Below the pieces are notes generated by a model. It was not told the DNA's origin, searched no databases, and was given only the letters and a program-made list of their open reading frames with translations. Shown one piece after another: positions 1 through 5,351 of a stretch of 9,919 nt of DNA; positions within the stretch are counted from its first letter, which is position 1, and each line of letters opens with the position of its first letter. A program made the translations under genes and the position numbers. This stretch comes from DATJUF01 sp035524095. GTDB taxonomy: Bacteria > Desulfobacterota > Binatia > Binatales > Binataceae. The stretch spans positions 1-9,919 of the forward strand of contig DATKPK010000248.1 in assembly GCA_035524095.1 (NCBI GenBank), in the 5' to 3' direction.

Positions 1-1
1 C

Positions 2-154
2 ACTGCTTCCACGCGCGCCAGCCTCGAGGAGGTCGAGCGCGATCACATCATCCGCGTCCTCGCCGATTCACTGACTCTCGAAGATGCCGCCGAAACCCTC
101 GGCGTCGACGTCTCAACCCTCTGGCGCAAACGCAAACGCTACAAAATCGACTAA
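2..154 (+). CDS. C-terminus of AlgB/NtrC-type sigma-54 regulator (partial, 5' end outside window)
   Basis: Only the last 50 codons are visible, open at the left edge and ending in TAA. They encode a linker and a Fis-type helix-turn-helix: ASLEEVERDHI, then LEDAAETLGVDVSTLWRKRK. The ending STLWRKRKRY is typical of the AlgB branch of NtrC-family response regulators, which bind enhancer DNA through this domain and activate sigma-54 RNA polymerase through an upstream AAA+ domain. The receiver and AAA+ domains would lie outside the window, so their presence is inferred from family knowledge. By hand alignment the segment is identical at about 30 of 49 positions to the C-terminus of the regulator at 8463-9473, so the two are paralogues. 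Which promoters it controls cannot be read from this fragment. Confidence 0.85.
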   Translation, partial: TASTRASLEEVERDHIIRVLADSLTLEDAAETLGVDVSTLWRKRKRYKID

Positions 155-164
155 TTCGCCCCTA

Positions 165-196
165 TATATAAACCGCCCGCTATATAAACCGCCCGC
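165..196. repeat. Two perfect tandem copies of a 16-nt unit
   Basis: The unit TATATAAACCGCCCGC occurs at 165-180 and again, without mismatch, at 181-196. It lies 10 nt after the stop of the upstream regulator gene. Its TATATA cores are AT-rich in an otherwise GC-leaning stretch. It could be a short slippage duplication or a pair of protein-binding sites; nothing in the sequence decides between these. Confidence 0.85.
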
Positions 197-483
197 ACAC
201 TACTTACTGACCGATAGCCCATGCTCTCTCACCCGAGTGATCCGCTTCGTGTCAGCAGGTAAGCACTTTCATTCTCAAATATCCCGAAGAGTATTCAATC
301 GGCATTTCAAGCCACAACACAACAGTGTTGCAACCTGCAATCATTTAGCGAGTAAGCCGGTTCCCATTCTTGAATTTGTCTTACGGATTGGGGCAAGTGC
401 CGTCGGCACGTGTAATGCCTTCGTTAAATTGAGGATAGGAGAGCAGGAGGCTTGTTCGTTCAGAGCCTCGGCAAGGGACGGTC
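197..483. other. Non-coding stretch with three small hairpins, 5' of the CxxC protein gene
   Basis: No convincing gene is seen here. Three perfect short inverted repeats are present: CAACAC/GTGTTG at 315-330 with a 4-nt loop, GTGCCG/CGGCAC at 397-409 around a single T, and GAGGCT/AGCCTC at 447-469 with an 11-nt loop. The last ends just before the AAGGGAC ribosome binding site (473-479) of the gene starting at 484. They could form a structured 5' leader, but each stem is only 6 bp and may be chance. I recognise no known riboswitch consensus. Confidence 0.3.
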
Positions 484-966
484 ATGAAATTTACGACCGA
501 AGGTGTAACCGCTTGGACATCCCAGGCTAATCTGGGGTCGCCTCGTTTGACTTTAGTTAAACCTCCGAGGGCGCAAGCGTTGACAAGCTCCGCAACATCG
601 GCGGCGCAGGCTTTTTCAGCGGCTGAGATGCGGCATCATTTCGCGATTTGGAAACTCGCACCAGCCGAACCCTCGAACCGGCATTTAGAGCTTTATTTCT
701 GTCTCCGATGCAAGTGGGCGTTCCGTGTTGACGGTCGCAGAGGCCTGATAACTCCTCTGGATAAAGATGGCAATGCGGTCGAAGGAGTCGCAGCTGGCGA
801 ACGGCTAGCGACTTTTGCGTCAGGGCCTTGCCCGGTGTTCGCTAACCTGACTCCGCATTCGCGCCTGACGGAACGCCTAACTTTAATGGACCGCTTACGA
901 GCGCGCCTTAGCGCGCCAGTGTTCGCCGTGTGCAGAGCCATGGTGGCGACCTTTTGGCGGAAGTAA
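484..966 (+). CDS. Hypothetical protein with a CxxC motif, 160 aa
   Basis: I do not recognise this family. The ATG is preceded by AAGGGAC at a good spacing (about 4 to 5 nt), which supports the start; an internal ATG at 628 (Met49) is an alternative. Residues 1-48 are Ala/Ser/Thr-rich and look unstructured. A compact region follows, roughly residues 50-120: HHFAIWKL, then LYFCLRCKWAFRVDG with Cys73 and Cys76, then a Gly/Asp-rich turn (PLDKDGNAV) and FASGPCPVF with Cys116. The CxxC inside an aromatic beta-like strand resembles half of a zinc ribbon. A third cysteine and the His51-His52 pair could complete a metal site, but this is inference. The C-terminal 40 residues are basic (RLTERLTLMDRLRARL). 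No signal peptide is evident, so a cytoplasmic location is likely. It stands alone, 149 nt ahead of the P-II gene. Confidence 0.6.
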   Translation: MKFTTEGVTAWTSQANLGSPRLTLVKPPRAQALTSSATSAAQAFSAAEMRHHFAIWKLAPAEPSNRHLELYFCLRCKWAFRVDGRRGLITPLDKDGNAVEGVAAGERLATFASGPCPVFANLTPHSRLTERLTLMDRLRARLSAPVFAVCRAMVATFWRK

Positions 967-1036
967 TCCATGGTCAATTGTCTTGCGAATTCCCAATTAA
1001 AACTAACTTGATCCAGGTTTCAATATCGCGGCGGTG

Positions 1037-1073
1037 AAGTCTTAGGACACTGCGCATAGCTTATCTAAGACTT
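1037..1073 (+). promoter_or_regulatory. Perfect 9-bp inverted repeat in the leader of the P-II gene
   Basis: AAGTCTTAG (1037-1045) and CTAAGACTT (1065-1073) are exact reverse complements, separated by 19 nt. As RNA this is a 9-bp stem with a 19-nt loop. As DNA it is a dyad whose half-site centres are 28 bp apart. It lies 43 nt before the P-II start codon, where either an operator or a leader structure would be expected. There is no U-tract after it, so a simple intrinsic terminator is unlikely. Confidence 0.45.
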
Positions 1074-1088
1074 TCTGCGGTCGAACTG

Positions 1089-1107
1089 CCTGGTTCAATC
1101 CACCAGG
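1089..1107 (+). promoter_or_regulatory. Hairpin covering the likely Shine-Dalgarno of the P-II gene
   Basis: CCTGGT (1089-1094) pairs perfectly with ACCAGG (1102-1107) around a 7-nt loop. The only Shine-Dalgarno-like stretch before the ATG at 1116 is AGGA (1105-1108), and its AGG sits inside the 3' arm. When folded, the hairpin would hide the ribosome binding site, which suggests translational control or at least low basal translation. The pairing is visible in the sequence; the regulatory role is inferred. Confidence 0.45.
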
Positions 1108-1115
1108 ACGTCAGC

Positions 1116-1454
1116 ATGAAAAAGATCGAGGCAACCATCAAACCTTTCAAACTAGATGAAGTCAAAGAAATGCTGTGGTCGATAGGAGTTGACGGACTTA
1201 TCGTCAGCGAAATTAAAGGATGCAGCAAGCAAGAAGGCCATGCCGAATTATACCGGGGTGGCGAGTATGTAATTGATTATTTAGTCATGATCAAGCTGGA
1301 GCTTATCGTTGCCGACAAAATGGCACCGACGGTGGTGGAGGCCATTCAGCGCGCCGCTCGTACGGGCAGGATTGGTGACGGCAAAATCGTGGTGATGCCA
1401 ATTGACGACGCGATCCGGATTCGCACAGGCGAGCACGGTACGAGCACGCTTTAA
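1116..1454 (+). CDS. glnB: P-II family nitrogen regulatory protein (GlnB/GlnK-like)
   Basis: This is a 112-residue trimeric P-II signalling protein, the normal family length. It starts MKKIEATIKPFKLDEVKE, the usual first strand and helix. The T-loop (about 37-55) contains ELYRGGEY with Tyr51, the uridylylation site in proteobacterial P-II proteins. ARTGRIGDGKI (81-91) and IRIRTGE (100-106) are the ATP/ADP-binding signatures, with Lys90, Arg101 and Arg103 kept. Gln39, a Mg2+/2-oxoglutarate ligand, is present. Position 58 is Met instead of the common Lys that contacts 2-oxoglutarate, and the usual GFGR at 35-38 reads GCSK. P-II proteins sense ATP/ADP and 2-oxoglutarate and bind partners such as AmtB, NtrB or GlnE. 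No amtB or glnA is adjacent here; the next genes are a glycosyltransferase and kdp. glnB versus glnK cannot be settled from sequence alone. Translation may be limited by the hairpin at 1089-1107. Confidence 0.93.
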   Translation: MKKIEATIKPFKLDEVKEMLWSIGVDGLIVSEIKGCSKQEGHAELYRGGEYVIDYLVMIKLELIVADKMAPTVVEAIQRAARTGRIGDGKIVVMPIDDAIRIRTGEHGTSTL

Positions 1455-1580
1455 AAGATACTGATCACGCAGCGCAGGGTGTATTTTGCCCAGCTGCAAG
1501 AACTCGCTTGTTCTCCGCAAGCTCGAATCGGAAGAAAAAGCAGCCATCATAACTAAACTGTATTAAGCCGATCGGGCGAT

Positions 1581-1618
1581 CCCACGGCCTCGTTGATCAG
1601 CGCTTGATGAGGCCGGGG
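1581..1618 (+). promoter_or_regulatory. GC-rich hairpin between the P-II and glycosyltransferase genes
   Basis: CGGCCTC (1585-1591) pairs with GAGGCCG (1609-1615). CCC (1581-1583) can extend the stem with GGG (1616-1618) across a bulged A, and ATCA/TGAT can form an inner helix. The stem ends 25 nt before the GTG start at 1644. There is no following T-run, so it is not a classical intrinsic terminator. It may separate the two genes or structure the 5' UTR of the second one. The rest of 1455-1643 holds only a weak 5-bp stem (1506-1522) and no gene I can support. Confidence 0.4.
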
Positions 1619-1643
1619 AAAGCTCTATCAAAAGAAGACACTC

Positions 1644-3065
1644 GTGCAGGACCCAGAGTTATTGTTCGTTATTCCCACTTACCGATTGCGCGACGTAGGC
1701 GAGACCGTTGAATGCTACGACGAGCATTTCTGGCGCAATGGCCATGCGGTCAAGATGCTTGTGTTTGATGATTCGAGTCCAGCCAATCAGGAGAAGTATT
1801 ATCCCTTGCTGGAGCGGACGTCTACGCATAACAGCTTGTATTATGTCGGCCCCCGTGAAAAAGAACAGTTCGTTGCCTATCTCAATGCCCGGTTGCGCGA
1901 CAAAAGGTTAGAAGGGCTGGTCAAGAACCTGTTTCGTCCTAGTTACGGGGGCAATCGCAATTACACTTTGATGTACACCCTCGGCGGCCTCATGATCAGT
2001 TCCGACGATGATATGCGGCCGTACACGTTGATAGAGGACAGCCCGGAGTCACTCGGAAATGACGAAGTATGCCGCGGCAAGTTGGTCAAAACCGGCCAGA
2101 ATGGTTACACGCGCAAATCGTTCGATATCGTTGCATCGTTTCTCGACGTTCTGGGCAAGCCGGCCGGCCAGGCCCCGGACAACTACGAGCACGGCGAACT
2201 GTTAGTGGACACATCGATGGACTTGGAGACTAACACTACCAAAGGCCTCGCCTGGGAGAACTCCCTGCTGCTTCGGCATGGCCCCTTGGCCGATGATGCC
2301 GTAGTCAAGATCGCCCAGACGTTTCGCTCTGGAACCAATGACATCGATGTGCTCGATTTCGTCGACCTGTTCCTCGCTGACGAGGGGCAGACCAATCTCG
2401 ATGACCTCAACGACGTCTATGTGTTGGTCAACTTTCGTCCCGTTGTTACCAAAAAAAATTGGCGCATGGATTGCGGCGTAGCGGCGTACGATAACACCTT
2501 TGGCCTGCCGCCGTTTTTCCCGACCCGGTTACGCTTCGAGGATTTCATCTACCGGCTCTGGGTGCAGCAGGAGGGCATTGCCTCCGCTCATGTCGATGCC
2601 GCGCAGCATCATACAAGAAGCAACTACATGCGCAATCCTCCAGCCGGCGAGATCTTCAACGAAGAGGTGACCAATCTTCTCAAGCGCAAGATCAAAAATA
2701 CGGTGTCCAGTTTGGGCGAGCTCGGCATCAGCTTTGACTATGATGGCGAGGTTACAGCACAGGACGCCGAGGAGATCCTGAGCAAGATCTCCGCATTGTG
2801 CCGGAGAGCCATGCAGTCGGCTGAGACCGCTGCCAGCCCGGAGCGGAGCCGCTCACTCCGCCTGTTTGCGGCCAACCTTGAGAAAGCCTTCTACGGGTTT
2901 GAACCAGACTTTTTTCAGCAGAACATGGTGCGGATCGTCGATGATGTCGTAAGCGTGATCAAAGGTTCGATAGAGCTGTGGCCGACTCTGGTCGAGATTT
3001 GCTATTTCCAGAAGCACCACAAAGGGCTGCCGCAGGTCCGCGTCCAGAACCATCAGAAAAAGTAG
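1644..3065 (+). CDS. GT-A fold glycosyltransferase-like protein, 473 aa
   Basis: The start is GTG, preceded by AAAGAAG (1631-1637) as a weak ribosome binding site. The N-terminal half reads as a nucleotide-sugar transferase of the GT-A fold: strand 1 FVIPTYR (8-14), FDDSS (41-45), SYGGNRN (100-106), which matches the Gly-x-x-Arg-Asn motif of GT2-like enzymes, and SSDDDMRP (119-126), a DxD-type metal/nucleotide site. Further on, RFEDFIYRLW (297-306) looks like the acceptor-side ED motif, and HVDAAQHH (316-323) offers candidate histidine metal ligands. Residues about 335-473 are helical and of unknown role. There is no signal peptide or membrane span, so it should be cytosolic. The sugar donor and acceptor cannot be read from sequence. 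Candidate roles are polysaccharide, glycolipid or compatible-solute synthesis; position next to kdp only weakly hints at osmotic stress. It has its own leader and appears to be transcribed separately from kdp. Confidence 0.75.
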   Translation: MQDPELLFVIPTYRLRDVGETVECYDEHFWRNGHAVKMLVFDDSSPANQEKYYPLLERTSTHNSLYYVGPREKEQFVAYLNARLRDKRLEGLVKNLFRPSYGGNRNYTLMYTLGGLMISSDDDMRPYTLIEDSPESLGNDEVCRGKLVKTGQNGYTRKSFDIVASFLDVLGKPAGQAPDNYEHGELLVDTSMDLETNTTKGLAWENSLLLRHGPLADDAVVKIAQTFRSGTNDIDVLDFVDLFLADEGQTNLDDLNDVYVLVNFRPVVTKKNWRMDCGVAAYDNTFGLPPFFPTRLRFEDFIYRLWVQQEGIASAHVDAAQHHTRSNYMRNPPAGEIFNEEVTNLLKRKIKNTVSSLGELGISFDYDGEVTAQDAEEILSKISALCRRAMQSAETAASPERSRSLRLFAANLEKAFYGFEPDFFQQNMVRIVDDVVSVIKGSIELWPTLVEICYFQKHHKGLPQVRVQNHQKK

Positions 3066-3068
3066 GGG

Positions 3069-3098
3069 GGTCGGCATCCTGATACTCATCCGCCGACC
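3069..3098 (+). terminator. Terminator-like hairpin after the glycosyltransferase gene
   Basis: GGTCGGC (3069-3075) and GCCGACC (3092-3098) are perfect reverse complements with a 16-nt loop, beginning 4 nt after the TAG stop. A smaller repeat, TGGGT/ACCCA (3102-3120), follows. The stem is strong, but no U-run comes after it, so it may mark a Rho-dependent or processed 3' end rather than a textbook intrinsic terminator. Confidence 0.45.
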
Positions 3099-3200
3099 GC
3101 CTGGGTTCACAGTCGACCCATCCGCGCCCGATACTGGGGCATGAAAGTCCCGCTTGGGGAGCCGCTCGCCACCTTCCAAATGATGAACCATGTGAGAGCG

Positions 3201-3222
3201 CATCGATGTCAGTTTCTCGATG
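3201..3222. promoter_or_regulatory. Inverted repeat upstream of kdp (CATCGA/TCGATG)
   Basis: CATCGA (3201-3206) and TCGATG (3217-3222) are perfect inverted copies with a 10-nt spacer, so half-site centres are 16 bp apart. The repeat sits in the non-coding region before the kdp genes and close to a second palindrome at 3237-3257. It could be an operator; a 6-bp arm could also arise by chance. Confidence 0.3.
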
Positions 3223-3236
3223 AGTGAAACCATCAT

Positions 3237-3257
3237 AATGCAATGCCTTATTGCATT
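3237..3257. promoter_or_regulatory. Perfect 8-bp palindrome upstream of kdp (AATGCAAT/ATTGCATT)
   Basis: AATGCAAT (3237-3244), a GCCTT spacer and ATTGCATT (3250-3257) form an exact 21-nt dyad. It is AT-rich and compact, like the site of a dimeric helix-turn-helix regulator, and lies 165 nt ahead of the first kdp cistron. It does not resemble the KdpE site known from E. coli. As RNA it would be an 8-bp hairpin with a 5-nt loop, but with no U-tract. The regulator is unknown. Confidence 0.4.
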
Positions 3258-3330
3258 CTAAGACAAACACCTGAGGATGCGTCTAATCCACCTGATCAGA
3301 ATCGTCTAGTATTCAGTGAGCCTTGGGCGG

Positions 3331-3345
3331 TGGTCCAAAAAATGC
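3331..3345 (+). promoter_or_regulatory. Weak sigma-54-like -24/-12 candidate before kdp
   Basis: TGGTCCAAAAAATGC has GG (3332-3333) and GC (3344-3345) separated by exactly 10 nt, the spacing required by sigma-54. It matches TGGCAC-N5-TTGC at most but not all positions (TGGTCC and ATGC). Transcription would start near 3357, about 65 nt before the first kdp cistron. The flanking AlgB-type regulator genes make sigma-54 control plausible, but hits of this quality occur by chance. The rest of 3099-3422 holds no other gene I can support. Confidence 0.22.
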
Positions 3346-3422
3346 TGGGTAGCGAGATTAAGATGGTGCACGCGGAAACCGCTCGCACCCCTCCACCTAA
3401 GTCCGCCGTAAGGATCAAAATC

Positions 3423-3506
3423 ATGTTGGACACAGTATTCGTATTTGCGGCACTGGCGTTTTTTATGCTTGCAGTCACTTACGTATGGGGGTGTGAAAAG
3501 CTATGA
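3423..3506 (+). CDS. 27-residue single-span membrane peptide preceding kdpF
   Basis: The reading frame is open from 3243, but the natural start is ATG 3423. AAGGA (3410-3414) stands 8 nt ahead of it, and everything from there on is one membrane segment. The peptide begins MLDTVFVFAALAFF, continues through the span and ends YVWGCEKL. The upstream part of the frame (60 codons) looks like unselected sequence. Its TGA overlaps the ATG of kdpF (ATGA at 3503-3506), so the two are translationally coupled. Size, single helix and position mirror KdpF, which suggests an accessory peptide of the Kdp complex or a leader peptide for kdpF. No function is established from sequence. The polar GCEKL tail after the helix is its most distinctive feature. 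Confidence 0.65.
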   Translation: MLDTVFVFAALAFFMLAVTYVWGCEKL

Positions 3507-3595
3507 GTCCGTGGGAAACCGCGTTGGGATTGATTCTGGCTGTTGGCCTGACTGTGTATCTGGTCTACGCAATGCTGCGCCCTGAAAAATTCTAG
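3503..3595 (+). CDS. kdpF: KdpF, small accessory subunit of the K+-transporting ATPase
   Basis: This 30-residue peptide starts MSPWETALGLILAVGL and ends YLVYAMLRPEKF. A single transmembrane helix followed by a short LRPEKF/LxPExF tail is the hallmark of KdpF, which stabilises the KdpABC complex in the inner membrane. It overlaps the preceding small gene by 4 nt and ends 4 nt before the first possible kdpA start, so it is inside a coupled operon. It is about the usual 29-30 residues and has no visible defect. Confidence 0.92.
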   Translation: MSPWETALGLILAVGLTVYLVYAMLRPEKF

Positions 3596-3599
3596 GGGG

Positions 3600-5339
3600 G
3601 TGGATACTACTGTGCTTGGAAATGCACTTATCCAAATAGGCTTCTTTTCGATAGTGGTCACGGTGGTCAGCGTTCCACTGGGACTTTACATGGCGCGCGT
3701 GTTTGCCGGCGAGCACACGTTTCTTGATCCCGTGCTTGCGCCGGTGGAACGTCTAATCTATCGCCTCTGCGGAGTTCAGGCAGAGAAGGAGCAGACCTGG
3801 ATCGAATATACCATCGCGATGTTGCTGTTCAGCGTGGTCGGGATGGTCTCACTCTATGCGCTTCAGCGGTTGCAGTACTACCTGCCGCTCAATCCGCAGG
3901 GCTTTCCCGGTGTTGAGCAGGGGCTCGCCTTCAATACCGCTGCGAGCTTTACGACCAACACCAATTGGCAAGCTTACTCGGGCGAATCGACCATGAGTTA
4001 CCTGACCCAGATGGCAGGACTCGCCTTCCACAACTTTGTGTCCGCGGCTGCCGGTTTAGCTATCGCTATCGCGGTCGTCCGCGGCTTCGTTCGGCAGAGC
4101 GCGCGGACGCTAGGAAACTTCTGGTACGATCTCGTCCGGAGCACGCTCTGGATTCTGTTACCGATTTGTATCGTCTTCACACTGGTATTGGTATGGGAGG
4201 GAGTGCCTCAGAACCTGAGCCCCTATACGCAAGTTAAGACCGTAGAAAAGGGGACGCAGACGATCGCGCAAGGCCCGGTCGCGTCACAGATCGCGATCAA
4301 GCAACTCGGCACCAATGGCGGCGGTTTCTTCAACGCCAACTCCGCTCATCCATTTGAGAACCCGACGCCGCTGACGAATTTCCTCGAGATGTTCGCAATC
4401 TTCGCTCTCGGGGCTGCCTTGCCCCACACCTTCGGCAAGATGGCTGGTGACAGGCGTCAGGGATGGGCTCTGTATGCAGCGATGGGGCTACTGTTTCTCG
4501 GTGGCGTAGCAGTCTGTACCTGGGCTGAACAGCGCGGTAATCCGCAGTTTGCAAAGCTCGGGATCAATCAGACTGCAAGCGCCGAGCAGAGCGGCGGCAA
4601 CATGGAGGGCAAAGAAGTACGCTTTGGCATAGTCAATTCGGCGATTTGGGCCACCGCCACCACTGATGCTTCGAATGGTTCGGTTAACGCCATGCACGAC
4701 AGCTTCACCCCATTGGGCGGGTTGGTGCCGCTTTTCAACCTGCACCTCGGAGAAGTGGTGTTCGGTGGAGTGGGGACCGGACTCGCCGGGATGATCGTGA
4801 TGGCAGTGCTGACCGTATTTATCGCGGGACTGATGGTAGGTCGAACGCCGGAGTATCTGGGCAAGAAGATCCAGGCTCGCGAGATGAAACTAGCGATGCT
4901 TTATATTTTGATGTTTGCTGCGGTAATCTTAATTCCGACTGCAGTAGCGGTACTTAACAAGGGCGCGTTGTCGTCAATCGCTAACCCAGGACCTCACGGT
5001 TTCAGTGAGATCCTGTATGCGTTCTCCTCATCCGCCGCGAACAACGGATCGGCATTTGGCGGACTTAACGCCAATACAATGTTCTATAACGTGGTGTTGG
5101 CTTTCGTGATGTTGTTCGGGCGCTTTGGCACCATGATTCCAGTCTTGGCGATTGCCGGCTCGGTAGTTGAAAAGAGAGCGGTGCCGGCGAGTGCGGGCAC
5201 GTTTCCGACTAATGGAATTATCTTCGTGATCCTGCTTGCAGCAGTGGTCCTCATTGTGGGTGCGTTGACCTTTTTCGCGACCTGGTCTCTTGGCCCGGTG
5301 GTCGAGCACTTCGCGATGCTGAACGGAACACTCTATTGA
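3600..5339 (+). CDS. kdpA: KdpA, potassium-binding/translocating subunit of the Kdp ATPase
   Basis: KdpA is the channel-like subunit that selects K+ and passes it to KdpB. All four pore loops of the superfamily are visible: TTNTNWQ (118-124), QLGTNGGGFFNANSAHPFEN (235-254, the main selectivity filter), FTPLGG (369-374) and NNGSAFGG (481-488). About ten hydrophobic segments surround them. The length of 579 aa is slightly above the 557 of E. coli but normal for the family. The start is GTG 3600, which touches a G-run; a second in-frame GTG at 3612 leaves better spacing from that G-run and could be the true start (575 aa). The stop lies 12 nt before the kdpB ATG. No frameshift or missing motif is seen. 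Confidence 0.97.
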   Translation: MDTTVLGNALIQIGFFSIVVTVVSVPLGLYMARVFAGEHTFLDPVLAPVERLIYRLCGVQAEKEQTWIEYTIAMLLFSVVGMVSLYALQRLQYYLPLNPQGFPGVEQGLAFNTAASFTTNTNWQAYSGESTMSYLTQMAGLAFHNFVSAAAGLAIAIAVVRGFVRQSARTLGNFWYDLVRSTLWILLPICIVFTLVLVWEGVPQNLSPYTQVKTVEKGTQTIAQGPVASQIAIKQLGTNGGGFFNANSAHPFENPTPLTNFLEMFAIFALGAALPHTFGKMAGDRRQGWALYAAMGLLFLGGVAVCTWAEQRGNPQFAKLGINQTASAEQSGGNMEGKEVRFGIVNSAIWATATTDASNGSVNAMHDSFTPLGGLVPLFNLHLGEVVFGGVGTGLAGMIVMAVLTVFIAGLMVGRTPEYLGKKIQAREMKLAMLYILMFAAVILIPTAVAVLNKGALSSIANPGPHGFSEILYAFSSSAANNGSAFGGLNANTMFYNVVLAFVMLFGRFGTMIPVLAIAGSVVEKRAVPASAGTFPTNGIIFVILLAAVVLIVGALTFFATWSLGPVVEHFAMLNGTLY

Positions 5340-5351
5340 GGTTTGACTGTA

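Noticed and set aside
84..530. Open frame of 148 codons over the end of the regulator and the following gap
   Set aside because: It overlaps the clearly coding Fis HTH in another frame and shows no protein-like pattern or ribosome binding site.
971..986. TGG...TTGC sigma-54-like element before the P-II gene
   Set aside because: GG and GC are 11 nt apart, one more than sigma-54 tolerates well, and it is about 130 nt from the start codon.
1089..1107. GGTTCAATCC resembles a tRNA T-loop
   Set aside because: The stem that forms has a 9-nt loop in T-arm register, and no anticodon arm or acceptor stem can be built from the flanking bases.
1603..1623. CTTGATGA...GAAA resembles a hammerhead ribozyme core
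   Set aside because: The core is CTTGATGA rather than CTGATGA, the bases between do not form stem II, and the GAGGCCG pairs with the upstream arm instead.
3155..3169. TTGG...CGC sigma-54-like spacing (GG-N10-GC) before kdp
   Set aside because: The spacing fits, but most -24 and -12 positions do not match; it is weaker than the 3331 candidate.
3243..3422. N-terminal 60-codon extension of the small membrane peptide
   Set aside because: It contains the palindrome region, has no ribosome binding site at its ATG, and the part with a good site and a membrane helix starts at 3423.
5343..5351. TTG start for kdpB
   Set aside because: ATG 5352 gives 682 residues and places all motifs on the E. coli numbering.
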